A DNA stretch of 34,741 nt from Butyrivibrio sp. (GTDB lineage: Bacteria; Bacillota; Clostridia; Lachnospirales; Lachnospiraceae), in contig JAILBM010000270.1 of assembly GCA_024680925.1 (NCBI GenBank), forward strand, positions 1 to 34,741. The letters run 5' to 3'. The notes under the pieces are model-generated. The model searched no databases, was not told the origin of the DNA, and worked only from the letters and a program-made list of their open reading frames with translations. Within the stretch, counting starts at the first letter, position 1; each line of letters starts with the position of its first letter. Shown here piece after piece: positions 27,002 through 34,722 of the stretch. A program made the position numbers and the translations under genes.

Positions 27002-27958
27002 ATGGCTGAAAACGACAACAATAATTACATACCGGATGACCCCAAATTAGCTAAAGCTCAACTGAAAGCTGATAGAAAAAAGTTCAAGGACGAGCTAAAG
27101 GCACAGAAAAAAGAGCAGAAGGAAAGAGAACAGGAACTTGCTGAAAGGCAGGCAGAAATAAATGGTGATAACGGTGGGGGAATAGCAACACTTCTTATTA
27201 CACTTCTTATAATTATTATCTGGCTTGCAATTATGTCACTGCTCATAAAGATGGATGTGGGAGGATTTGGTTCAGGTGTGCTTGCACCTATAATAGGTGA
27301 TGTTCCATATCTGAATATGATACTTCCCGAAGGGTCAACGGACCAGGTTACAATCAATAATTACACAACGAATATCAGCTCTGAGAGTACCAGCGGCGCA
27401 TCGGGTTCGGATATTACCACAATTGATGAAGCCAATGCATATATTAAAAGACTGGAAAATGCCCTTAAGGATGAGATGGAGCTTAACAGCCAATATGCCG
27501 CCACAATTGAAAAGCTGGAGGCGGAAGTTGAAAGGCTTGAACCTTTTGAAGAGGAACAGGCTGAGTTTGAAGAACAAAGAGCAAACTTTTATAACAGTAT
27601 AGTTTATGGAGACAGTTCGCCGGATCCATCTGTGTTTGCTTCTTATTATGCCATGATAGAACCTGACATAGCGGCACAGATTTATGCACAGATAGTCAGT
27701 GATGAAGTTACTGACGAAGCTATTAGCGAATATGCCAAGACTTATTCGGGAATGAAAGCCAAAGCTGCTGCAGCTATTTTTGATGAAATGGTTGAAAATC
27801 AGGATCAGGCTGAGCTTGTATCAAAGATACTTGCCAAGATGAGTTCCGAAAACAGAGGCGATATCCTTGCAGCAATGACTGAAGAAAATGCAGCAAGAGT
27901 AACTAGACTTCTGGAGCCATCATCACTTGAAAAAGAAAGTACTGAGGTAACAGGATAA
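27002..27958 (+). CDS. YlxF/MotE-like membrane protein with MgtE-N-like C-terminal domain
   Basis: A 318-residue protein. A charged N-terminus rich in Lys/Glu (1-58) is followed by one transmembrane helix (about 59-82), a Ser/Thr-rich stretch, a coiled coil (about 145-195) and a C-terminal helical domain (about 205-318, with AAQIYAQIV, KAAAAIFDEMV and AARVTRLLEP) resembling the cytosolic N domain of MgtE. That architecture and its place between fliJ and fliK match Bacillus YlxF and the MotE family, which assist stator or flagellar assembly. The longer N-terminal basic region is not in minimal homologues. The assignment rests on position and architecture. Confidence 0.75.
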   Translation: MAENDNNNYIPDDPKLAKAQLKADRKKFKDELKAQKKEQKEREQELAERQAEINGDNGGGIATLLITLLIIIIWLAIMSLLIKMDVGGFGSGVLAPIIGDVPYLNMILPEGSTDQVTINNYTTNISSESTSGASGSDITTIDEANAYIKRLENALKDEMELNSQYAATIEKLEAEVERLEPFEEEQAEFEEQRANFYNSIVYGDSSPDPSVFASYYAMIEPDIAAQIYAQIVSDEVTDEAISEYAKTYSGMKAKAAAAIFDEMVENQDQAELVSKILAKMSSENRGDILAAMTEENAARVTRLLEPSSLEKESTEVTG

Positions 27959-27970
27959 TATTAAATTTCT

Positions 27971-28024
27971 AAAATATCGGTTAGACGGGTTAAGAAACAG
28001 GCCCCCCTAACCGATATTTTTTTT
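27971..28024 (+). terminator. Strong rho-independent terminator inside the flagellar operon
   Basis: A perfect 14-bp stem AAAATATCGGTTAG (27971-27984) / CTAACCGATATTTT (28007-28020), with a 22-nt loop that itself has GGG and CCC, runs into a T8 tract ending at 28024. It lies 12 nt after the ylxF/motE-like gene and 69 nt before fliK. Confidence 0.92.
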
Positions 28025-28093
28025 GAAAGATTATCCGGAATACTATGCCCTATTTTGGAGAACCTTGACAACTAAATGAAAGGAGGACAAAGC

Positions 28094-29668
28094 ATGGGAA
28101 ATGCCGGAATGAGCGATATAATGTCCCTTGGAAATGTACAGGCCGGTAATGTGGCAGAGCTTTTGAAAACACCTCAAAGCCTTTCTGCTGATCCGCCGGG
28201 CGGATTTGCAGCAGTATTTCAAAAGACAACACAGTACAGCATGACAGCTTCCGTTAGCCAGTCTGAAAGAAAGATTGAATCAATGTTTTCAGAACAGGCA
28301 AGAGACAACACAAGACTTAAACCCAAAGATGCCACCGGTAGTGAAAATGGTAATGATTCACTGGATAAAACAGGTGATAAAACTGAACCCGGTAAGATGA
28401 AAAATACTGATAAGTCAAAGGAGGTAAAACCGGAGGATAAGCCGGAGAAACCTTTGGAGGATAATCAGGCAGAAGAGAAAATTGATGCAGAAGATATATC
28501 ACAAGATGGTGAAAAGACAGACGGTAAGTCCATAGATATGATTCTGGAGGAACTGACAAAAGCTGGAAATAAGCTTGTGGATGAAGTTTCCGAAAAGATG
28601 AATATGGATACAGAGGATGTTCTAAAGGCAATGGAAATCCTTGGACTTAGTCCTATAGATCTTATGCAGCCTGAGAATATGGCAGCCTTGGTTGATGAAA
28701 TTGTAGTATTTGGCGAAAATCAAAAAGTGGTTACAGATGGAGAACTCTTTAATAACCTTGAAGATCTCATGGCAAGTGCCGAAGAACTTACTAAAGAATT
28801 GGCTGACGAGCTGGGACTTAGTGAAGAAGAATTTAATAATATTCTAAATGGCAAGCCTATAGAAAAAGCTGTAAATCCTGAGCAAATGCAGTTTAAGCCT
28901 TTAGACAAAGGCGAAGAGAATGTAAATAACAATGAACAGGTTGGAATTACAGAACCCGGTGATAAAGATAATATTGCAAGAATGCTTGAAAAGCTTGGAA
29001 ACAGAAGAGAAGATATGGGTTCTGAAAACAAGGAACAAAGAAGTGCTACTTTTTTAACCGAAACCCAGACAGTAAAAAAGGAAATGGTTTCGGATATGGA
29101 TGGTCAGATGAATATGGCCAATACATTTTGGAATCAGCTTCTTGATAAGGTTAATGACAGTATTCAGAACTTTGAAAGCCTTGCAGGTCTGGATTCGCCT
29201 GTAAAAAATGCTCAGGACATAATCGATCAGATTACTGAATATATCAAGCTTAATATTGAAACTGATACCACAAAACTCGAGATGCATCTTAACCCTGAAA
29301 CCCTTGGAAATGTAAATATTTTGTTATCAACTACAAAAGACGGCAATATGATTGCCCAGTTTACTACTCAAAATGAAACGGTAAGGGAAGCACTTCAGTC
29401 ACAGATAGCACAGCTTCAAAAGCAGTTTGATGAACAGGGACTTAAAGTTACAGAAATCAGTGTATCTGTTGAAACTCGTGCATTTGAACAAAATCTTGAG
29501 CAGAATGGTCGTGAAAACAATAAAGAAAATTCTTCAAATTTAAAGAAAGTAAGAAGAATTAATCTGGGAGATCTCAGTCTTGATATAGACGACGAGATGG
29601 ATGATGCCGATAAGCTGGTGGCTCAGATGATGGCTTTAAACGGTAATTCCGTTGATTATACAGCTTAA
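28094..29668 (+). CDS. fliK: Flagellar hook-length control protein FliK
   Basis: A 524-residue protein. The long N-terminal and central region is low-complexity, hydrophilic and rich in Lys, Glu and Asp, as expected for the secreted molecular ruler. The conserved C-terminal substrate-specificity domain (about 395-465) includes KLEMHLNPETLGNVNILLST and ALQSQIAQLQKQFDEQGLKV. FliK measures hook length and switches the export gate from hook to filament substrates. An in-frame ATG at 28076 precedes AAAGGAGG; the ATG at 28094 is 7 nt after it and is the start. It follows a strong terminator. Confidence 0.93.
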   Translation: MGNAGMSDIMSLGNVQAGNVAELLKTPQSLSADPPGGFAAVFQKTTQYSMTASVSQSERKIESMFSEQARDNTRLKPKDATGSENGNDSLDKTGDKTEPGKMKNTDKSKEVKPEDKPEKPLEDNQAEEKIDAEDISQDGEKTDGKSIDMILEELTKAGNKLVDEVSEKMNMDTEDVLKAMEILGLSPIDLMQPENMAALVDEIVVFGENQKVVTDGELFNNLEDLMASAEELTKELADELGLSEEEFNNILNGKPIEKAVNPEQMQFKPLDKGEENVNNNEQVGITEPGDKDNIARMLEKLGNRREDMGSENKEQRSATFLTETQTVKKEMVSDMDGQMNMANTFWNQLLDKVNDSIQNFESLAGLDSPVKNAQDIIDQITEYIKLNIETDTTKLEMHLNPETLGNVNILLSTTKDGNMIAQFTTQNETVREALQSQIAQLQKQFDEQGLKVTEISVSVETRAFEQNLEQNGRENNKENSSNLKKVRRINLGDLSLDIDDEMDDADKLVAQMMALNGNSVDYTA

Positions 29669-29704
29669 AGGTCAAAATAAAGTATTTAAAGATTGGAGGA
29701 ATAT

Positions 29705-30364
29705 ATGGCAGATACAAGTAGTGTAAGTAATGTTAGTGCATCTGTAGTTAATGGCAGCGTAGTTGATACTACCACAAAAACCACAACTACCACAGCTTCA
29801 GGTTATGATAAAGATGCATTTATGAACATTCTGGTTGCCCAGATGAAATATCAGGATCCCCTGGAACCTACATCCAATACAGAATATATTTCACAGTATG
29901 CTCAGTTTTCACAGGTAGAACAGCTTCAGAATATGGCAGATGCAATGACTCTTTCAAGAGCATCGGATCTTGTGGGTAAGACAGTTATAATCAATCAGAC
30001 TAGTGAAGCTACAGGACAGACTACACAGATCCAGGGTGTTGTGGATTTTGTAACCTATAGCGGCGGAGAGGCATATCTTAGCATTGACGGAACCAATTAC
30101 AAAATGGATGATCTTTATGCTGTAGCTGATACAGAATATATCGAAGCTCAGGAAACAGCAGAAGAGTTCTCAGAAGCAATCAGTAAGCTTCCGGCTACAC
30201 TTGAAGAAGTAACCCTCGATGATGCGGATACAATAAATAATCTTGGACTTGCTTATGATAACTTCTCGGATAAGGTAAAGAGCTTTATCAGCAGTACCGA
30301 TGTTACAACCCTTAAACAGTATATCTTAAGAGTGGCAGAGCTTCAGGAAGCAGCAGATGTTTAA
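29705..30364 (+). CDS. flgD: Hook-cap protein FlgD with an extra C-terminal helical domain
   Basis: A 219-residue protein. The N-terminal part carries the FlgD signature KDAFMNILVAQMKYQDPLEP, then TEYISQYAQFSQVEQLQNM. FlgD caps the growing hook and guides FlgE polymerisation. Bacillus FlgD is about 140 residues. Here the last 60 or so (about 157-216, with LPATLEEVTLDDADTIN, AYDNFSDKVKSF and a final helix) resemble a helical repeat of Firmicute cell-surface proteins, of the form LP..VTL.D...I...AYD.L...K. The frame opens at a TTG (29693), but the ATG at 29705 has GGAGG 5 nt before it. Confidence 0.93.
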   Translation: MADTSSVSNVSASVVNGSVVDTTTKTTTTTASGYDKDAFMNILVAQMKYQDPLEPTSNTEYISQYAQFSQVEQLQNMADAMTLSRASDLVGKTVIINQTSEATGQTTQIQGVVDFVTYSGGEAYLSIDGTNYKMDDLYAVADTEYIEAQETAEEFSEAISKLPATLEEVTLDDADTINNLGLAYDNFSDKVKSFISSTDVTTLKQYILRVAELQEAADV

Positions 30365-30447
30365 GAATTTTATCAATCCTTAAGAGTTTATAAAAAATAA
30401 CTTATAAATCATTTTTTGGTTAAAAAATCTCATGGAGGAGACGATAT

Positions 30448-30852
30448 ATGATACAGAACAATTCAAATTTCCTCTCCATTGAGCAGGTACAAAATCAATA
30501 TTTTAACAATAAGCCCAAGACATCAAGTGCAAAGCCTACAGCTAGCGGATTTTCTTTCAATCAGGTATTGGAACAGATCCAGAGTCAGAACCAGACTGAA
30601 GGTGTAAAATTTTCAAAGCACGCCATGGGAAGACTTAACGACAGAAATATTGAACTGACAGATGCTCAGATGGACCGACTGAATAAGGGCATGATTCAGG
30701 CAGGAGAAAAAGGAATAAATGAATCACTTATACTGGTTGATCAGCTGGCATTTATAGTTAATATACCTAACAACACAGTTGTTACAGCAATGGATCAGAC
30801 CGGTACAGACAGTAACGTATTTACAAATATAGACGGAGCAGTTATTGCATGA
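30448..30852 (+). CDS. TIGR02530-family flagellar operon protein
   Basis: A 134-residue protein. A disordered N-terminal third (Ser/Thr/Asn/Gln-rich) is followed by a conserved domain, KFSKHAMGRLNDRNIELT, continuing through LILVDQLAFIVNIPNNTVVTAMD. I recognise this as the uncharacterised protein family regularly found between flgD and flgE in Firmicute flagellar operons. Its function is not established; the position suggests a role in hook assembly or export order. The ribosome binding site is GGAGGAG. Confidence 0.82.
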   Translation: MIQNNSNFLSIEQVQNQYFNNKPKTSSAKPTASGFSFNQVLEQIQSQNQTEGVKFSKHAMGRLNDRNIELTDAQMDRLNKGMIQAGEKGINESLILVDQLAFIVNIPNNTVVTAMDQTGTDSNVFTNIDGAVIA

Positions 30853-30864
30853 CTGGACCTTAAG

Positions 30865-30954
30865 CTACCCCGAAGTGGTAGACAGGAAGTCTTAGATTCC
30901 TGACTGACAGATGGAATCTCTTGCTATATGATCCGTCCTCACTTACAGGAGGAC
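30865..30954 (+). promoter_or_regulatory. Structured flgE leader with hidden ribosome binding site
   Basis: Four short perfect stems fill the 109-nt gap before flgE: CTACC/GGTAG (30865-30881); CAGGAA/TTCCTG (30883-30902); GATTCC/GGAATC (30895-30918), which shares TTCC with the previous stem and is mutually exclusive with it; and GTCCTC/GAGGAC (30935-30954), whose 3' arm covers most of the flgE ribosome binding site AGGAGG (30947-30952). The layout is that of a translational switch. I recognise no known riboswitch class. Confidence 0.55.
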
Positions 30955-30961
30955 AAAAGTT

Positions 30962-33325
30962 ATGATGAAATCACTTTTCTCTGGTGTGGCAGGTCTGCGT
31001 ACACACCAGACTAAGATGGACGTTATTGGTAATAATATTGCCAATGTAAATACAACATCTTTCAAATCTCAGTCAATTACATTCAGTGACCTTATGTATC
31101 AGACAACCCAGAGTGCCACAGCAGCATCTGAAGTAAAGGGTGGTGTAAACCCTCGTCAGATCGGTCTTGGTTCAAAATCAGGTGCCATTGGTACAGCTAT
31201 TGATACTCAGGGAGCTACTCAGACTACAAATAATCCTTTCGATATGATGATAACAGGTGATGCCTTCTTTATCGTTAATGATGGTGTTCAGACTATGTAT
31301 ACAAGAGATGGTTCCTTCTATGTTGATGGTGCCGGAAACCTTGCAATGCAGTCTACAGGTTATTATGTATATGGATGGAGTGCAGTAGAAGATGCTACAA
31401 CAGGTGAAATATCTGTTAATACCAATGGTGGTATCGGTAAGCTTCAAATCATGAGTGAAGAAAATACAACCTATCCCCCTGCAGGAACAACAGCAGGTGT
31501 TGTAAGCGGAAATATTGATGCCAATGATACAAACGTAACTTCAGATTCAGGAAAAACAGTTACAATAGAATTTTATGATAATCTTGGATATCTTTATACA
31601 GCAAAATTTTCTGTAAGAGATGTAGATAATCTTGAACATACTTATACTTTTACCCTCGATGATATTATCGATTCCGATGGTAACAGTATAGGTGCTGAAA
31701 AGCTTCAGAATGTCAGCTTTACAGATTCCGAATCAGGTAACGGACAGACAACGGTTACTCCTTCCGGTTATACTGTATCAAGCTATACAGATACAACAAT
31801 AACCATGAAAAGCAGTACTACTTATACAGATATAACAAGAAGCGGAGACTCATCTGCCTTAAGTACATTATATTCTACTTATCCTGATTTCTTCAGTGAA
31901 ATCTACGAAATAGATGATGATACTATAGAGGATTATATTAATGCAGGTGCCAGCTATTCTATAGCCAGTGATGGTACACTTACATTTTCTGTTTCAACAA
32001 CAGCTAAAACCACCGGAACGGCCACAGCTACACTTGAAGACGGATACTCCTATACTTCTGATTTTAAATATACTGATGGAACAACAACTTATACAATTCC
32101 TCAGAATGCATATTTAGATTCTTCCACATATGATACCGCGGTAGCAGCTGTATATGGTGTAACAATGTCAAATTACACCAATACAGAATTTCTGGTTTCA
32201 AGTGATGGCAGACTTAATATTATAACCAGCAGTGGTACATCTTATGCAGATCCTCTTAGTACTATAAGTACAGATAGCAGTGCCACATCAACTATTACTA
32301 TTATAGACAGCAGTAATAATATAGTTGCAGCATCGATTACCCCGGATAATGATAATACAGTTTCATCTAACTACGATAAACTTTTTGCAGCTTACGGTCT
32401 TACTTATTCAGACTATATTGATGCCAACTACGGAGCAGGAACTTTCAAAATCAGTTCCAGCGGAAAATTAACCGTTTCTTATGATTATGATAAGACCACA
32501 ACAACTACAACATCTTATTCAGTAGCAAACAGTTCAATATCTGCTTATACATCTAGTACAATATCCTATGCCAGCACAACCTATGAAGATATTGACAGAG
32601 TTGGATATGTTACCGATATAACAGGATCATCAACAACAGCAAATTTCTTCAAAAATGTTTATGATCTTGATGCATCATCCCTGGATGAGACTACGACATA
32701 TGAGATTTTATCAGATGGTACATTAGTTCTTCAGAACAATAATGTAACTCTTACCTTTGATCCTAAAACCGGTGAAATTACTTCTCCTGAAGGCACAATT
32801 ACTCTTGACTTTAATCAGAGCGCAACAGATGATGACGGTCAGCTGTTTATGGCCGGATTTACAGATATAGATATAGATTTTTCAACGGTTACAAACTATA
32901 ACACCAATGGTTCATCTACAATTAAAGCCGTAAAGGGTGATCTTAAGAGCCTTAATACAGGAAGATCTGTGGGTGAGATGAATGGTATTACAGTAGGTAC
33001 AGACGGTAAGATCAATGCTACTTACAGTAATGGTCAGACAAAGCTTCTTGGACAGATTGCATCAGCTGAATTTGCCAATGCTTCCGGTCTTTCCCATGAA
33101 GGTGATAACCTTTATACAGAAACCCTTAACTCCGGCGCGGCATCTGTTCAGGATATTACAATTGACGGTGGTTACATGAATACAGGTGTTTTGGAAATGT
33201 CTAACGTTGACCTTTCAAATGAGTTTACAAACATGATCACTACTCAGCGTGGTTTTCAGGCTAACAGCCGTATTATCACTGTATCAGATACACTCCTTGA
33301 AGAACTTACAAATCTGAAGAGATAA
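30962..33325 (+). CDS. flgE: Flagellar hook protein FlgE, enlarged with internal repeats
   Basis: A 787-residue hook protein, against roughly 260-450 for common FlgE. The conserved D0/D1 ends are intact: MMKSLFSGVAGLRTHQTKMD with GNNIANVNTTSFK at the front, and NEFTNMITTQRGFQANSRII with LLEELTNLKR at the end. Between them a Ser/Thr/Asp/Tyr-rich insertion (about 280-590) holds four diverged repeats of about 50-65 residues, each ending in a strand like SDGTL. No cysteine is seen, so thiol-based hook cross-links are unlikely. The tandem ATG-ATG start at 30962 follows AGGAGG. It is the last flagellar gene before a terminator. Confidence 0.95.
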   Translation: MMKSLFSGVAGLRTHQTKMDVIGNNIANVNTTSFKSQSITFSDLMYQTTQSATAASEVKGGVNPRQIGLGSKSGAIGTAIDTQGATQTTNNPFDMMITGDAFFIVNDGVQTMYTRDGSFYVDGAGNLAMQSTGYYVYGWSAVEDATTGEISVNTNGGIGKLQIMSEENTTYPPAGTTAGVVSGNIDANDTNVTSDSGKTVTIEFYDNLGYLYTAKFSVRDVDNLEHTYTFTLDDIIDSDGNSIGAEKLQNVSFTDSESGNGQTTVTPSGYTVSSYTDTTITMKSSTTYTDITRSGDSSALSTLYSTYPDFFSEIYEIDDDTIEDYINAGASYSIASDGTLTFSVSTTAKTTGTATATLEDGYSYTSDFKYTDGTTTYTIPQNAYLDSSTYDTAVAAVYGVTMSNYTNTEFLVSSDGRLNIITSSGTSYADPLSTISTDSSATSTITIIDSSNNIVAASITPDNDNTVSSNYDKLFAAYGLTYSDYIDANYGAGTFKISSSGKLTVSYDYDKTTTTTTSYSVANSSISAYTSSTISYASTTYEDIDRVGYVTDITGSSTTANFFKNVYDLDASSLDETTTYEILSDGTLVLQNNNVTLTFDPKTGEITSPEGTITLDFNQSATDDDGQLFMAGFTDIDIDFSTVTNYNTNGSSTIKAVKGDLKSLNTGRSVGEMNGITVGTDGKINATYSNGQTKLLGQIASAEFANASGLSHEGDNLYTETLNSGAASVQDITIDGGYMNTGVLEMSNVDLSNEFTNMITTQRGFQANSRIITVSDTLLEELTNLKR

Positions 33326-33400
33326 TAGCAATATTATTCTTGGATTTTAAATCAGCCGGACAGGCAACTATATGGTAATTTAACACAATGGATTAAAAAT

Positions 33401-33487
33401 AAACATCTCCAAAGTAAGCAATTTCAATTTTCTTCTTGCCGGATATTTGGTAAGAAAACCTGCTATATTTTGGAGATGTTTTTATTT
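33401..33487. terminator. Bidirectional terminator between flgE and the convergent orphan gene
   Basis: A perfect 13-bp stem AAACATCTCCAAA (33401-33413) / TTTGGAGATGTTT (33469-33481) with A-rich and T-rich flanks on both sides. The 55-nt loop contains a further partial stem (TTTTCTT with AAGAAAA). It can end flgE transcription on plus and the orphan gene on minus. Confidence 0.85.
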
Positions 33488-33526
33488 GAAATACCTGTAT
33501 TATAGCAATGAAAAGTGAGTATAAGT

Positions 33527-34339
33527 TTATGGTGAATAAAAATAGCTTTGCAGCATTTTTTCAAAATTATCCATATTTAATGGAAATGACGATGTTTCGA
33601 ATGTTAATAATAGATTTTGACCCGGAATTATATTGCTTTTTATGAAGCTGTTTATTTTTAATATAGCTTTTTCACTATAATCAGGATTATCCATCATGCC
33701 AAAGTGTTCAAAATAAATCTCTTTACGAGTTTTTGTGTTTAATAAAGTGAAATCCGGGAATATGGTTAGATTATCATCGATTTGTAGAGGCTTCTCATAA
33801 AGATAGGGGATTTTAAGTTCATCAAGTTTATCAGCAATAATTTTTTCTGATTTGGATCTTACTCTGATTCCACTATTAGTATATATTTCAGGGTATTTAG
33901 GGTTAAATCCTTTGTGGATATATTCCTGTTTCAGCCATTTTGAAATATAGTGCTCATCATTTTCAATGTAGGGGGTTACAAAAAACTTTTTTGCCGGTGA
34001 CATGTTATTATAAATTTCTTGAAGGCTTGTGATAATTGGAGTGTAATCAAATAAATCTATATTATAGGAATTTATTAAAGAGATTGTTTTCATGATTTTT
34101 TTAATTTCAGGTAAGAGATGAGAGTCATAATCCTTTTGGGCAAGATTATGAATGAGTTTTTCCTTTTCTTTTGATATATATTTTCCTGCACTTCCGTATT
34201 TTTTATTATATACGTGATAGTAAGTATATATTTTTTTCTTTGTTGAAGTTCTGAGATGCCCTTTAGGAGCAGATGCCAGAGAAGAAGATGTTTTTTCAAG
34301 CAAAGTATTTGTGATTATTAATGCTTCATTGTAATTCAT
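33527..34339 (-). CDS. Orphan PD-(D/E)XK nuclease-like protein of unknown function
   Basis: A 270-residue protein, convergent to flgE and more AT-rich than its neighbours. The N-terminal 80 residues have the pattern KGHLR, TYYHVYNK, GKYISKEK and LAQKDYDSHLL, which I recall from abundant unannotated Lachnospiraceae proteins. The C-terminal part resembles a PD-(D/E)XK nuclease fold: E165 (RSKSEKIIADKL), P195-D196 (IFPDFTLL) and E211 with H212 in place of the usual lysine (YFEHFGMMDNPDY), as in nuclease modules fused to some helicases. Biological role unknown; defence or mobile-element processing is conceivable. The ribosome binding site on the minus strand is AAAGGAA. Different composition and an isolated position suggest acquisition. 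Confidence 0.65.
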   Translation of the reverse strand: MNYNEALIITNTLLEKTSSSLASAPKGHLRTSTKKKIYTYYHVYNKKYGSAGKYISKEKEKLIHNLAQKDYDSHLLPEIKKIMKTISLINSYNIDLFDYTPIITSLQEIYNNMSPAKKFFVTPYIENDEHYISKWLKQEYIHKGFNPKYPEIYTNSGIRVRSKSEKIIADKLDELKIPYLYEKPLQIDDNLTIFPDFTLLNTKTRKEIYFEHFGMMDNPDYSEKAILKINSFIKSNIIPGQNLLLTFETSSFPLNMDNFEKMLQSYFYSP

Positions 34340-34496
34340 AAGTATATTCCTTTCGTTTTATGCTATCTGATTTGAATGATGTAGCGGCTTCCATGACCTG
34401 ATTAGAGTTTGTTTACATAGTTAAGGACAAAATTTATACGAGTGACAAAGGGATTAAGCGATTTAATTTGACCAGAATGCTATATTTGAAATTAAA

Positions 34497-34601
34497 ATAT
34501 ATGTTCTTGTTGACTTCAAACAGAAATCCGCACTTGCTAGGGGTTTCTTAAGAAAGTGATACAAGAGGAAAATAAGCCCTGCAGCGAAGGCATTTAAATG
34601 G
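34497..34601 (-). repeat. Dispersed intergenic repeat, copy B (reverse orientation)
   Basis: The reverse complement aligns with 19080-19188. GAAATCCGCA at 34523-34532 is intact, while its partner arm (TAGGGGTTTC) carries three changes, so the hairpin is decayed. It sits upstream of the orphan minus-strand gene, in a 402-nt gap (34340-34741) in which I see no gene. Confidence 0.7.
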
Positions 34602-34655
34602 TTTTTTTTCAGGATTTTTGATTTGGTGTGCCAAAAATCTATATGTTTTAACTTA

Positions 34656-34722
34656 GTAGGCCGTAGGAATTTATTGTTTATTTTGGCCTACTTTGTAAAA
34701 AAGGATTTTTTGTGGTAGGCCA
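34656..34722. repeat. Alternating GTAGGCC / GGCCTAC palindromic array at the right edge
   Basis: GTAGGCC occurs at 34656-34662, its inverse GGCCTAC at 34685-34691, and GTAGGCC again at 34715-34721 (59 nt from the first). The second pair forms an 8-bp stem TGGCCTAC / GTAGGCCA enclosing AAAAAA-gga-TTTTTT. Sequence after each direct copy is similar (ATTTATTGTTTAT and AAATAAATGTTTAT). The array may continue beyond the window. Confidence 0.65.

Noticed and set aside
28065-28070. Perfect TTGACA just before fliK as a promoter
   Set aside because: The ribosome binding site and start codon follow within 30 nt, leaving no room for a -10 box and leader.
29606-29613. GCCGATAA within fliK, and GCCGATAT at 7411-7418 in the EAL gene
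   Set aside because: Both lie in coding sequence and lack TAAA at 14-16 nt upstream, so they look like chance matches.
30853-30961. Known cyclic-di-GMP riboswitch in the flgE leader
   Set aside because: No conserved cyclic-di-GMP-I or -II core could be found; only generic competing stems are seen.
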